From positions 3,038,001 to 3,102,000 of the forward strand of contig OZ199838.1 of assembly GCA_964304625.1 (NCBI GenBank): 64,000 nt of DNA, read 5' to 3'. Positions 27,001-38,728 of the stretch are shown here, piece by piece. The stretch comes from Kudoa neothunni. Its lineage: Eukaryota; Cnidaria. Position numbers and translations under genes: made by a program. Below the pieces are notes generated by a model. That model searched no databases, had not been told where the DNA came from, and saw only the letters and a list, made by a program, of their open reading frames with translations. Within the stretch, counting starts at the first letter, position 1, and the number at the start of each line of letters is the position of its first letter.

Positions 27001-30000
27001 ATGGTTCTACCTAAAAACCTCATGCACACCACCGCTTATTTCAATAATCGATACGAAATTGACGGTCTCGCCTCACTCAATCAACTTAAAATTCCTATGC
27101 ATTGCTTGTATTTTTAAACATGCTATATTTAAAGATTAATCATCTGACTGGTTACTATATAGAATTGAAACCCCATCCGCTCCTATAGTAATGAATATAA
27201 GAAACGAATGGAATGACTGTCCGAATAATCCTCATAACACCACTCTTTTCTATAGTTATTTTATGAACGACCTTCAATTGGAAATCAGAAATGAAGGACA
27301 ATTTGCTATGGATTCGTTGTTGTATTATATTTTAGTGTGGTTATTTTGTGGTGAATAAACACACGTAGATTTAAAGCCATTCTCACCGATAGTCAAGGCC
27401 AACAATTGCCCGGACGTCTTAATTTCAAGCTCAACCAACAACCCAATATTCTTATCGATTCTCCTTTAGTTCCTTCGAATAATGTAACCGGGGAACATTT
27501 TTTGATATTTTTTACTAGTTTAAATTAGATCATGTTAGACATGTGTCTTTCAGTGTATGAACCTGGGGACTATCGTATTCGGATAGAGGTAGAGCTTGTT
27601 TTTAGAATGTATTGGTTGATTGTATTTTTTAGGTTGATTTCCGTTCCGTCATTGAAGAACATACATTCAACTGGTCATGCTATTACAACCATTCAAAAGT
27701 AAGTTTGAATGTGTGATGATTATAAATTTGTTTTGAAGTCAGCGTTTTTAAGTTTATTTAATCTTGTAAACTAATTTGTGCGTGTATGAATTTTTCGAAA
27801 AAAGTTAAATTGACTTATGGTAATAGTTAGTCTAATTGTAATATAATTATAACCTTCTAAGGGTAATATTTATATAAATATTACTTTTCTATAATTTTAC
27901 TGTTTTTTATAAAAGTATTAATAATAAATAATAAAGTGATATTTTGTTCTTAATTAGAAATTTATTAATTTTATCTTGATTAATATTAGTTAAATTTATC
28001 TATGATAATTTACTTTTTGTCAGTATTAAATAAAAGTGAATAGAAATCATTAATTGAATGGATTTGAAAACTGTTAGATTTATATATTATATGGTCCTTT
28101 TGGTTGTGTAACTACGAATGTAGTTATTTTAAATATCTAATTAATGCGCCAAATCCAGATATGAGAATAGAATGAATCAATTGTTAGAGATCTAACAAAC
28201 CTAAGCCATTTAAAGCTTTTTATGTTGAATTGAAAATAATTGGATTTTGTAAATTGTTGAGATTTAATTGATAGCATTAGAAGAAATTGATTAATATGAT
28301 ATTTATGATTTGTTTTTAAGTTTTATAGTTATTATTTGATAAGTAACATTATTTGGAATTCATTTTTTTAAATAATTATCTTAAAAAAATCTTGTCATGA
28401 TATTTCTAATTTACCTAACTTTGATATAAAATGTTTGTTTTCAATAACAATTTTTAATTTTATTATTTAATATTCCCTTAGTCTTCAACGAATTGTATCA
28501 TCTTTATGATTAAAATATTACATTTCTCTTTGACATTGAAAACTAAATTTAAAAATTATTTAAATAATTTATTGTGTCTGATTATAATTTAGTTTTTAAC
28601 AAAAAAATTGTTACTTTTTAATTTTTTAATAATAGGAACAAACGTTGGGAGAATTTTATAATTTCTAATTTCTAATTTTATTATCAGTAAGTCTTTTCGA
28701 ATTTTTATAAACGTGTTCGTTATTAAAATATCCCTCATTCGATTAATTTAAGTAATTTTATAAACGGGCTATTTACAACAAATTTTTTAAATCGGCATTC
28801 ATGCCTTTGGGAGGCTTTTAAACTTAAAATATGATTGAATGATATGGTATTGAGCTAAAATTCTTTTTAACCGAATTATATAATGTTAAATTTATGGATA
28901 GTGAACAATTCTAGTCTAAATAATAATGGGTTTCTAAATTTTATGGTTATGTGTATTATTCGACTGCACTCATCTTTAATTTATGGTATAATTTCTGTGA
29001 TGTTGTTTAATTATTTCCATTTCTTGGAATCAAAGGAAAAAGAGGGTAAAAGTTTTCTTTTTTAATCATCTGTAGAATTAATCATATTTAATTATCTATT
29101 GATAATTAAATTGAAATATAGAATCATCTTTGTAAAATAATTTTATTTATAGTTCTAGCTCCGATCAATTTAGCGTCGGACCTTTTTAATCTAAAACTTT
29201 AACAATGTGAAAATGCCATCATTTGATTTTATAGCAATTTTTGGTTTAATCGTTAAATCTGAATAAATCCTGTTAAGCAGTGTCACGTATTTTACACATT
29301 ATGTGGCATATCCAAATTTCCTAATATTAATAAGAACGCTGATCCCAACAAAAACCAAAATAGTATCAATTAATCTGTTATATAGACAGTAGAATTCTTT
29401 ATAATAATGTATTCTCCTATCCAATGCAATTTCAAAACATTTTCACCTATGGTATGACCTCATGAGTTTGTTTTCAATGAGGTTTCTTATCATACCTATT
29501 TATTATTATTAGATGCATACGCAGAATTTTTGTTCAATAGAAAATCTCATCCAACTTAATATTGAATCTTTTTTCAAGCCATCCACCATTAGAATTGGTT
29601 CCGTTGGAGTGGAAAATGTAATGATGTTTCCTAATGGGTTTCCAATAATTTTTTTGCGCAGAATAATAGCGAAAAATACACAGTGCAAGTGTTGTATGAT
29701 AGTTCGAATGAAGGTAACCTTTCTTTGTAGAGATGCGTAGTAGGATAATAAATTCAAATAATAGATTATTTTTTGGGTTACATGGAAACAGTCACCATTC
29801 CTATTCAACTCAAATTGAACCAATTCACCTACTCATTGCCAACTCCCGCCAACAACACTCAACCTGAAATAGTCGAAAATGTAGATTTGCTACTATTGGA
29901 TCTTTATTATAGCAAAAATGGTGTTGACTTTCTGAAAAGTCCACAAATGAAAATAGGCTTTCCTTCGTGGAGCATCATCGTACCGCCGTTCGAAATCCAA

Positions 30001-31030
30001 AGTATGCATATCACTAATAGATCCTCTTGAGAGATTAAAAACCTTATTTACAAACTTTGTTAATATATAACATATTTACATGGATTATTTTTCATTTAAT
30101 TTTAAAAAAATATTACAACTTTTCAAGGTTTCCAAAAAATCTTGATATTTCACTTGAATGTAAATTTGTTGTATCACATCAATTGATTTCGTAATTTAAA
30201 AAATTTAATAATATCAATTGAAAATGGTTTTTAAAATTATTTTTTTCGAGTTGGTCATAGAAAATTTTGATTCATTCTCAAAGTGAATGTTTTCTATCCT
30301 TCCAATCTCTATTTTCGAACCATTTTGAATATTCGTAACCAATGATAATTATTTTGGAGGATTATAGAGATTGTTTGTATAATTGTTGAGATTTTACTTT
30401 GATTTTTTCAAAGAAAATCCTAAAATTTAAATATAGACGTTTAAAATTATTTATTTATTTTATGTGAAATTTTTGTTCTATTTTACAACTGATTCCCTTT
30501 ATAATTTAAGTTGATAGGATACATATCCTATAGTTATATAGTTAGCGAATTTCCCAACATTTCTTGTCTATAACTGCACAACCAAGATAAATCTATTTTT
30601 TATTTGTAGTAGCAACACCAAACAATAGCAACCCCTTGAAATACATGCTTTTCTATGAGATTGTGCTAACAATTGTGAACAAACTTGAACAATCTGTTAG
30701 AGTAGATTATCTTATTGCGGAAGATCAAAACATTGAAATCAAAGGCGAATTTGAGGTAATTTGTTGTTTGGAGTAGAAAAGTTTATTGATCACTGCACAT
30801 ATACTAATCAATAGAAATGTGTCCAAATTGAAGCAAGCCAATCCGTTACTATACCACTTCAAATGATGTTTAAAACTCAAGGATTTGTTAACTATCCCAC
30901 ATTTAGTAAATTTCTTATGAACGCCCTCACAACTCCCGCCAGCGAAGTTGACAAAAATTCCATTAATTTTCTATTTATCGCCAACTCAATGTTACCACAA
31001 CATCTCTATGTCGAACCTGAAATCATATAA
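24046..31030 (+). CDS. TRAPPC11: TRAPP complex subunit 11 (Foie gras/Gryzun family)
   Basis: TRAPPC11 is a TRAPPIII subunit acting in ER-Golgi and autophagy membrane traffic. The N-terminus LYGLKKMDDETQNLVWSVI and IFEMTCATVIFCRFDDNDEM match the start of the family. LITVYDASFEKDIHNQSNNY (exon near 24560-24939) and ALDAIQHLEKQIQLFPRDR with GNSIQIYDKWLASQYI (about 25350-25490) match the Foie gras region. The C-terminal Gryzun part ends with IGFPSWSIIVPPFEIQ (about 29960-30000), YMLFYEIVLTIVNKLEQSVR (about 30640-30710) and TQGFVNYPTFSKFL (about 30870-30920), stopping at 31028-31030. The first intron as modelled is 25 nt (24055-24079), whereas 27712-29510 is a long intron. Middle exons (25500-27700) are frame-fragmented and I did not fix each junction. 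The start codon is the best fit, not certain. Confidence 0.8.
27712..29510 (+). other. Long intron of TRAPPC11
   Basis: About 1.8 kb of AT-rich, non-coding sequence follows a GTAAGT donor and ends near TTATTAG at 29512. No transposon ends or RNA genes were recognised in it. Confidence 0.55.
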
Positions 31031-32029
31031 TATTTCGAAGCCAAACAACTTTTTATATTTTATATTTCAATCAATAATTATCTAATTACAACAAATATTT
31101 CCATATATGTATTTGAATTTTTTATTAATTAGTAAACACAGAAATCATCAATTGCAGGCAACCGATTGTGCGTAATTTCATCAATACGATGTGTTTATAA
31201 TATTTTTAAATTACCACCAATATGTTAATCAAGTTACTTCCAAATTATACGTAATTTTTTCTGCTAAACTACATAGATTTGATTTGATTTTCGTCAATTG
31301 AAAACGGATGATTTAAAGACATACCGTTCAATTTTTGGAGAATGTTTGAAATAATGAATAATTATTCCGGTCCGTATCTGGAAGCGCAACAATAATTATC
31401 ATCAGCCATTTTACAGTATACGCTGTATCCACATTAAATACACGAGTGAAACTTTTGAGATACTTGACAAAAAATAATCAATTCAGTATAAACGAGAACA
31501 GAATAAATTTTATTATTAGACAATATTAGTTGCCAACTAAAAATAGTATTATAGATGAACAACAAAAATTATTGACATAAAATATAAGAAACTAGCGGGA
31601 AGAGCCCTGCGTAACGTTGCCTGGGGAAGATTTCGCATAAATACGTTTCTTAACAATATTCGAAAAATATATTAAAGTTTAAAATTAACCCATAGATGTG
31701 AAATAACTGAAAATTTTGTAAGCAATACACTTACACTTTCACGAGTTGGATTATGAAATTCAAATTATGTTCATTTCCGAATTATTTAAATCCCGTTAAA
31801 GTGCTATATAAAACGTTATTTTTGGGTCCGGAGGATTTTTAAAAGTCGAATTCTGGTCCCGCTCGATAACTGTGTGTACCACTAACCTTTTAAGAGATAA
31901 ATGAATGGAGAAAGTAATAGAGATAGAAGAAAACGTATATCCTTTTTTCCGCAAAAAACTTTAATGCGCTTTTTCTAACAAATAATTTAAATAATCGGAT
32001 GAACCAACCATACAACCATCTGCACTGGA
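31031..32029. other. Intergenic spacer with a repeat-like segment
   Basis: AT-rich sequence after TRAPPC11. At about 31593-31640 lies a GC-richer piece starting GAAACTAGCGGGAAGAGCCC, which resembles the start of a segment at 54744. Nothing coding was recognised. Confidence 0.4.
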
Positions 32030-32356
32030 TTGAATCACTACAAGTTCAACACAACGGACGGTCTCAATGAAATCCATGGACACAGTACTTGCGTTACAGT
32101 GCTTCAATCTAATCTAACTGATTATAACACGCATAACCAACTCGATAATAATGCAAATATTGACATTTTTTCGTATCTAAATCCATTAATAGAGCCTCCA
32201 AAATGTGTTTATCAAGTCAATCACATTAAAATTCCCGATACCCGATATATGGAATTTATTTTCGCAAACAATAAAATAAAGGCGCAAATCTTGTACGTAA
32301 AGACAGATGGCATCGTTCAATCAACATATGATAGAGCATATAAGGGAGATAATTAA
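32030..32356 (+). CDS. Small ORF or exon of an unknown protein
   Basis: A 108-codon frame contains sequons FNTT and SNLT and cysteines in STCVTV and PPKCVYQV, and is varied rather than low-complexity. It may be an exon of an extracellular protein or a fossil piece of a repeat, since sequence directly after its stop is shared with about 17216. The flank to 32661 carries a CA-rich stretch, TCCTCCTTTATATA and an AT run, a pattern often seen at element ends. I have no family match. Confidence 0.3.
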   Translation: MNHYKFNTTDGLNEIHGHSTCVTVLQSNLTDYNTHNQLDNNANIDIFSYLNPLIEPPKCVYQVNHIKIPDTRYMEFIFANNKIKAQILYVKTDGIVQSTYDRAYKGDN

Positions 32357-32618
32357 CTTCAACCGACCCTCACCATGACATAAGCAAGTTCTAATCCTAT
32401 AGTTGAACTCATGAAATCCGATAAACAAACTTTAAATCGACAAAATCACTATTTCATCAATACTTTTTTGAAACTTTGGTCGTCCGAAAACAATTAAACG
32501 ATTTTTTTTAAATATCACAAATTCATAAAAATTTTATATATGGCTCTCTATAAGGAAAAAATTATCCCCACATGCGTATTTAGGGGCACAGACACACACA
32601 AACATACCGACAGTCCTC

Positions 32619-32620
<2 letters not shown>

Positions 32621-32661
<41 letters not shown>
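32621..32661. repeat. AT dinucleotide microsatellite
   Basis: An uninterrupted TA run of about 40 bp, flanked by CTTTATA on the left and ATAAAGG on the right, so the whole tract is palindromic. Confidence 0.9.
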
Positions 32662-32664
<3 letters not shown>

Positions 32665-33865
32665 GATAAATGATCGCCTAATTGAATAATATCTTTCTTA
32701 AATATATTATCAAACTTTAACACGGATCTTACGGAATTTATCAATTTATCAAAATTCCATATAAGTTATTCCAAAATAAATACAACCACGAAAATGTAAT
32801 ATAATATAATTAATAATATAATATATAATAATATATAGTAAGTTAGTGATAACATAGTAAATAAATATGATTATTTAACCAAAAAAATAAGCGATAAATT
32901 CGTTTTGGCGGAACAAAATTGAACATTAATTTGTTCAAATTCATTTGTATTTTTTACACCATTACTCTGAGTATAATCACATATTTTACCAAAGATTTAA
33001 TTAACTCCTCCAGAAATATTAAATTGCTGGTGTCAAATTATTTCAATAAAGTTGTTTCATTAAGAATAAATTTAATCATAACAGCACACACGCGCGTTCA
33101 TTATTTATCACAGCAACTACCGTTTATAAATGATACACACAGTTAAATAAAGTCTAAATTTCGATAACTAAATATAGTGTCAATTTGATAGGTAATTCAT
33201 TAATTAAGTTATATAATTTACAATAAATTCAATACTATATTTTATTCATCAGATCAAATATTTGTTTGTAACTAATAAATATTTAATAATAAAACAAACT
33301 TATTATAACTTCAAACAACAAATTAATACCGATTGTGGTTGAAGATTAGGGAATTAACCGCATGATTTAAAATTAATCCATAAAAAGGAACAGTTCAACA
33401 AAAATTTTCACTTAAACACGCGTGATGCTTTTATTCTTAGTAATTAATAGATGATAATCAAAAGTCAAAAAATGGTCATTTAATTTTTGATCCCGCTCAA
33501 GTATTAGCTCACTTAAATAAATAGATATTCCACATAACAATCAATATGCTCTATATTTTTCAAATCACTAGATTAAAAATTTATGTAAGAATCATTCGTA
33601 AATAAAATTGCGAAATAGAAAATTACATTAAAAAATATTATTTTCTAAATATGTACATACATTATTTTATGCCACCACATTAACGCCATTTTTACATAAC
33701 AATGTACTTCCTCACCCAATAAATAACTAACTATAAATCATTAACACCAAGAATATTTTTAATCTTCCAATTAAATTCTTAATAACCAATTATCAATTGA
33801 CCTTAATTAAAATTTATTTACTTCCATGTGTACATCAAAAATATTTTTCTTATAACTACCAATAA
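32662..33865. other. Intergenic spacer
   Basis: AT-rich sequence without a supported gene. The 75-codon frame at 32919-33146 has a hydrophobic start but poor composition and is probably chance. Confidence 0.45.
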
Positions 33866-34790
33866 ACAACAAAAAGACAATTTTCCTTAAAATTTAATAA
33901 TTTCAATAAACGTTAAAAATAAATCTAATAGGTAAGATTAAAATAGTACAATATTTTACACAAATAATTATTCAATAAAAAAGAAAACAATGGTTACTAT
34001 GCGAAAATATTCAAATTAAACAATGAATTATTGTAATAGGAAACAATGCTCAATCGAAAAAAAAACAACAAAGAAAAAAGAAAAAAGAAAACGTTAGGAT
34101 ATGAGCTATTCATTCAAAAATATAAAATTTTTTGTAGATATATTAAATAATTAGAACAACTAATAAACAAGCTAACATCGAAACAACAAAAGGACAATTT
34201 TTCTTCAAAATTTCAATAATTTCAATAAACGTTAAAAATAAATCTAATAAGTAAGATTAAAATAGTACAATATTTTACACAAATAATTATTCAATAAAAA
34301 AGAAAACAATGGTTACTATGCGAAAATATTCAAATTAAACAATGAATTATTGTAATAGGAAACAATGCTCAATCGAAAAAAAAAACAACAAACAACAAAG
34401 AAAAAAGAAAACGTTAGGATATGAGCTATTCATTCAAAAATATAGAATTTTTTGTAGATATATTAAATAATTAGAACAACTAATAAACAAGCTAACATCG
34501 AAACAACAAAAAGACAATTTTCCTTAAAATTTAATAATTTCAATAAACGTTAAAAATAAATCTAATAGGTAAGATTAAAATAGTACAATATTTTACACAA
34601 ATAATTATTCAATAAAAAAGAAAACAATGGTTACTATGCGAAAATATTCAAATTAAACAATGAATTATTGTAATAGGAAACAATGCTCAATCGAAAAAAA
34701 AACAATAAACAAAAAAGAAAACGTTAGGATATGAGCAAATATCAAACAAATAGTTTATGAGCTATTCATTCAAAAATATAGAATTTGTGT
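33866..34790. repeat. Tandem array of about 318-bp units, roughly 2.9 copies
   Basis: Units start at about 33866, 34182 and 34502 with AACAACAAAA(A/G)GACAATTTT. Each continues through AATAAACGTTAAAAATAAA, GTACAATATTTTACACAAAT, ACAATGGTTACTATGCGAAA and AACGTTAGGATATGAGC. Copies differ by a few substitutions and by the length of an A/C-rich stretch. The last unit breaks off near 34740-34790 and passes into the 3' flank of the KH gene. The array probably grew from that gene's own 3' region, since the GAGCTATTCATTCAAAAATA motif recurs there. Confidence 0.9.
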
Positions 34791-34952
34791 GGATGTATTA
34801 AATAATAGTGGAAGAGTTGAATAAGTGACACCGACACGTTAATAGCACAAACAACGATAAGTGCGTTATGTACACAAGACGTAATTAATAGAAGTAGTTG
34901 AGAAATATGGTTACAACAAAAGTACAAGCTCGAATCCAACGTAATCCTTAAA

Positions 34953-36250
34953 TTAATTATACGGATTATACTCAGATTTTGGTGCAGCACAAGAATTGAT
35001 GTTGGAATTATTAACTGGTTGAGTTTGAATTAGGGAAGAATTAGCAACAACATTATTGCCGCCCGAGCTAGGAGTGACAGATGTGGCGCCGGATCCGCCC
35101 ATATATCCAGTCATCATAAAATTATGACTCATCGAAGTGTTCTGAGAGGCCAAATTTGTGCCAATCGAACTTGAATCATAGTTCGAAGAGTTGTTGAACG
35201 TCGCGTGGCTATTTTGAGATGCTTGTGATGCGAATGAGGTGTTCTGTACTGACAATAACGTTCCTAATAATACACCCATTAACACACACCCAATTGAAAT
35301 TAACGACTACCATTTTGCAACAATTTAGCATAATTGGTGAAATAGTAACGAATAGAGTTTACATCCAATTTCTAATTTTCGCGCTATTCAACATACATAA
35401 AATTAAGCGAAAACCTACTTGACAATAGAAATCAATGATATATTCAACCATCGCATCAATTTTCTGATAGGAGCCGGCAATAATCAACACTTTTTCGTTA
35501 CTCTCGGGAAGCACATCCGACTCAACCTATATCAAATTGGAGTTTATTTCCGCGAATTATTTCTCTACTTTAAGAAACAGACCGAAATCCTATATAAAGA
35601 CGTGAACAAAGCAAAATATAGAGATTTAACTGACCTTGCTCAATTTCTTTATTACCACCCCAGCTTTTCCGATAAAATAGCCACAAATATGTTCCGGCAT
35701 AAGCACATTGATAACAAGATCGGATTTTATTGGTATGTGCGGAACGTGTGGAGGTGGCTAAAAGAAAATAATCAACTCACAAATGATACGAGTAAATTCT
35801 ACCGCCAACGACAAATGTGGAACCAATTCACCAAACGCCCAAAGCATATGATCTTTCACAGATTGAAATGTGACAGTGGCAGCCATCCCACTGTCTCCAT
35901 CTACGTTAAGAGCACCATCCATTTGACTGCGAATTCTCTCTAACTCGAAACCGCCCTAGAATTATAATTGTTATCGTTGTTGAAATCAGAGAAAATCAAA
36001 TTACAGCGCCAACAACAGCTCTAGCACTCTTGGAAAAACAATATCACATCAAATAGTAAAAATTCAAAGCTAATACCATCTCTGAGACTAACAGTCTAAA
36101 ACAAGTGGGAATCTGATAAGGAGTCATAGGTTGCTGTGGGGGAATTTTATTATTCGGTTGTTGGTATTTGCCAGAAATAATTGGTTTTTCCTTCATACAA
36201 TCGTTAACATAGATTAGAACGACTCTCGAAATAGTACCTCTGCCCCTCAT
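34953..36250 (-). CDS. Two-KH-domain RNA-binding protein (PCBP/NOVA/hnRNP K-like)
   Basis: Exon 1 (36250 to about 36078) encodes MRGRGTISR and, near its end, CFRLLVSEM, which begins KH1. KH1 continues SARAVVGAG / GGFELERIRSQMDGA over an intron near 36000-35955, so its GxxG loop region is VGAG rather than IGKGG. KH2 reads DLVINVLMPEHICGYFIGKA with a good GKAG loop (about 35740-35660), then ESDVLPESNEKVLIIAGSYQ (about 35520-35450). The tail (35285-34953) is Ser/Asn/Gly-rich with MMTGYMGGSG and ends EYNPYN. Most introns are short. The domain plan fits poly(C)-binding, NOVA or hnRNP K-type regulators of splicing and translation; which one cannot be told. The tandem array lies just downstream. Confidence 0.72.
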
Positions 36251-36474
36251 GCTAGTCTTCAGGAACGCTACGCGAACTCTGTCGACTTCACGCGACTACC
36301 CCTCCAACTAAAATCATCCGACTGAAAATTGTTACAATACACAAATATGCGATCGTTTTTCCGATATAAAATTGTTTTATACTTAAACTACAATCGAAAG
36401 GGCGCAAAAATTCACATTATTAAAAAAGCGTTCATTCTACAAATTGTAATATAATAAATATTCGTTGGCGTTGT

Positions 36475-37176
36475 TTAACGAGCATCTTTACTTAATTCTC
36501 GCCAAAACTCCTTAACCATTTCAGCTGATGGCTTCAATTTCGAGACCATATCAGAATTGTCACTTGGAAACGATTCAAATCCATATTCTTTTAGAATGGA
36601 TTCTATGTCAATACGAAGAATTGACTCTAATCCTTTAAGATTTTCCTCAACACTTTTAATTTCTGAGTTCAATTTCCCTATCTCCTCCTTAGTTGATTCA
36701 TCCATTTCTGACATTGACTTTTTTGTGGAGGGGACGGGATGAACAGTGTTTTCCGTGTTTGGCGAATTGTAAGTGGCGTAATTTTTGGAGAGATTATTCT
36801 GAAATTGCTCATCTTCAGTGGCTATTCTACTCAGATTTTGAATCATTGTCGAATATTGAGTGGTTCTTTCCAACAACATTTCGTCCATCGTTTTCATTTG
36901 CTGGTGAGATGAATTGATATTCTCGGTGATTGTACTCACTCGTTCGTCCAATGTTTCCAGATATTTGTTCGACTGGCGCACTTTATCCTCCAGTGACAGT
37001 TTAATTTTCGAAATGTGATCTTCTATCACAGATAACGATCCATACATGTGTTGTTGAGCATTCTCTAGGTCTCTAAGGTTGTTGCTGTTGTTGTTGGGCG
37101 TGGTCATTAGATTTATGGCTGGCGGCGTAAATCTGTTTATTATCGCGCGTGCGTAAAGATGTCTTGCGACAATCAT
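36475..37176 (-). CDS. Coiled-coil protein, 233 residues, unrecognised
   Basis: A single uninterrupted frame. The start MIVARHLYARAIINRF is basic and amphipathic and might be a mitochondrial presequence; an alternative start is MTTPNNN at residue 24. From about residue 40 to 115 and from 155 to 200 the protein shows heptad-like spacing (ISKIKLSLEDKVRQ, IGKLNSEIKSVEENLKGLES). The C-terminus is GFESFPSDNSDMVSKL then FWRELSKDAR. Size and layout resemble small structural subunits of kinetochore, nucleoporin or trafficking complexes, but I see no diagnostic motif. It has no introns, unlike most neighbours, and lies about 225 bp upstream of the KH gene on the same strand. Confidence 0.65.
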   Translation of the reverse strand: MIVARHLYARAIINRFTPPAINLMTTPNNNSNNLRDLENAQQHMYGSLSVIEDHISKIKLSLEDKVRQSNKYLETLDERVSTITENINSSHQQMKTMDEMLLERTTQYSTMIQNLSRIATEDEQFQNNLSKNYATYNSPNTENTVHPVPSTKKSMSEMDESTKEEIGKLNSEIKSVEENLKGLESILRIDIESILKEYGFESFPSDNSDMVSKLKPSAEMVKEFWRELSKDAR

Positions 37177-38025
37177 GATCTCATTATTACGTAAATGTTT
37201 GTGGATTTATTCAAAATAATCTGATCTCAATAACCGGATGTAAGTAAAATTGTAATTTTAAAATATTATGATTCAATCAAATAAATCATACGCTACTAAG
37301 CTAGGATTTCGCTGTGTTTAATCTTGTTACACAACCTGCGCGTATTACTTATTACAAGTTGAAATGTTAAACTTTATTTAACCCTCAAATACGCGGAGAT
37401 GGTCAGACTTGCCCAGATCGGGAGCCAACTTTAAGGTTGCACAAATTTTCAAGAGCCACAGGGCATTATAATCATTTATGACCTTCCTTCTTTAAAAGTC
37501 ACATTTTTGGTAAATTTTTAATAAAATGTCGTAGAATTATAAAGAATGACTTTTTGACTTTTTCTTATTCGGTTAATCGTTGGAAAATTTACATATAATT
37601 TTTACAGATATCATTTATGATGGTTTTTCCAAAAAAATAAATTAGCAATTAATGATCCAAAAATTAGAATCTTTTCTAGACAATAGAGTTCTGGAAAATC
37701 GAGGTTTTTCTGTATGTGATTTCAAACTCAAATAACAACCAACTCATGTAAATTTTATGTATATAGATGGAAGACTAAAATATGAGCTTAATTATTTTTT
37801 TTATATTTTTTGGGTTAAATTTAGTACTTTCACCGATGGCTTGGAATATTTATCTAGTTATTCTGCTGTTAATATTAATCCTCTAACGATCTTGGAGTCT
37901 TTTGGATACCAAAGTAGTTTTGAATTGATTATAATATGTTACTTATTCTTTCGAAACACTTGAAATTCATGTTATTTCCATTAAATTACAATATTTACAA
38001 CGTATTAAACTTTGAAGGTAAAAAT
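37177..38025. other. Intergenic spacer with one TTAACCCT terminus
   Basis: AT-rich. At about 37377 the sequence TTAACCCTCAAATACG, followed by a GC-richer patch, resembles a piggyBac-type end. No gene was recognised; the 37757-37963 frame looks like chance. Confidence 0.4.
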
Positions 38026-38027
38026 TA

Positions 38028-38728
38028 CACTCCAACGAACTTGGTGACTTCTTGATCCCTAATTTTTATTTTACGATAGTTAATAAAAAAATATTTCAAA
38101 ATGCCACATAAATTTTAAGAAAAGGATTATTCATTGGGAAACTTAATCCTCCCTAAGTTAATTTGACAAGCTTGCTGAACGATAAAATCAAGCGTGATAA
38201 AGGTTTTATGTTTAGAATGCAAATTCTTAGGATTTTAATCAATTCTGGATGTTTAAATTAAATAGTATAATATTCGTTATGTTTCTACTAACCATTACTT
38301 GTTTACAATCAAAGGACCAGAATGTAACTAAACCACCCGATTCATATTGTTCCTATCAAATCGAAATAATGGAATCAAACCTTAAGAAAGTATTCTACAA
38401 ATGTTTTCTCGCCAAAATGATAAATTATAAACATTCGATTAATTAGTTGTGAGGATATTTTGGCCGATTTCATTTTTCGAGTAAGTATAATCAGAGTTCA
38501 AAATACAAATTTATTGGCGGCGATATTCAAAAATTTTTTGTTTTTCCAAGTTTATTTCTCTTTATAATATGAAAGATTGTAGTATTAACTGGCTTAATTA
38601 ATCATATTTTGCTCAAAATTCTGTCGGTCGAAATTTCTTAATGTTCGTATGACATTCTGAAATATTTTTTTATTAACTATCGTAAAATAAAAATCTGGGA
38701 TCAATAAGTCCCCAAGTTCGTTGGAGGA
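38028..38728. mobile_element. Mariner-like MITE of 701 bp with inverted repeats of about 80 bp
   Basis: The left arm begins CACTCCAACGAACTTGG and the right arm, read in reverse, TCCTCCAACGAACTTGG. Similarity continues through ATTTTTATTTTACGATAGTT for about 80 bp with few mismatches. Each arm is preceded by TA (38026-38027 and 38729-38730), as expected for the TA target duplication of Tc1/mariner elements. There is no transposase. The interior carries a 65-codon frame at 38249. Confidence 0.82.
38249..38446 (+). CDS. Putative short secreted peptide inside the MITE
   Basis: A 65-residue frame starts MFKLNSIIFVMFLLTITCLQ, a well-formed signal-peptide-like hydrophobic stretch with a plausible cleavage before SKDQN. 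The mature part has cysteines in SYCSYQ and YKCFLAK and one sequon (NVT). It sits wholly within the TA-flanked inverted-repeat element, so it could be a captured gene or an exon moved by the transposon. It may equally be chance: AT-rich DNA readily encodes hydrophobic runs. There is no family match. Confidence 0.3.
   Translation: MFKLNSIIFVMFLLTITCLQSKDQNVTKPPDSYCSYQIEIMESNLKKVFYKCFLAKMINYKHSIN

Noticed and set aside
35419-35943. Long plus-strand frame of 174 codons
   Set aside because: It lies opposite the KH-domain exons, whose GYFIGKAG and VLIIAGSYQ motifs and splice signals read on the minus strand; the plus frame has no family resemblance.
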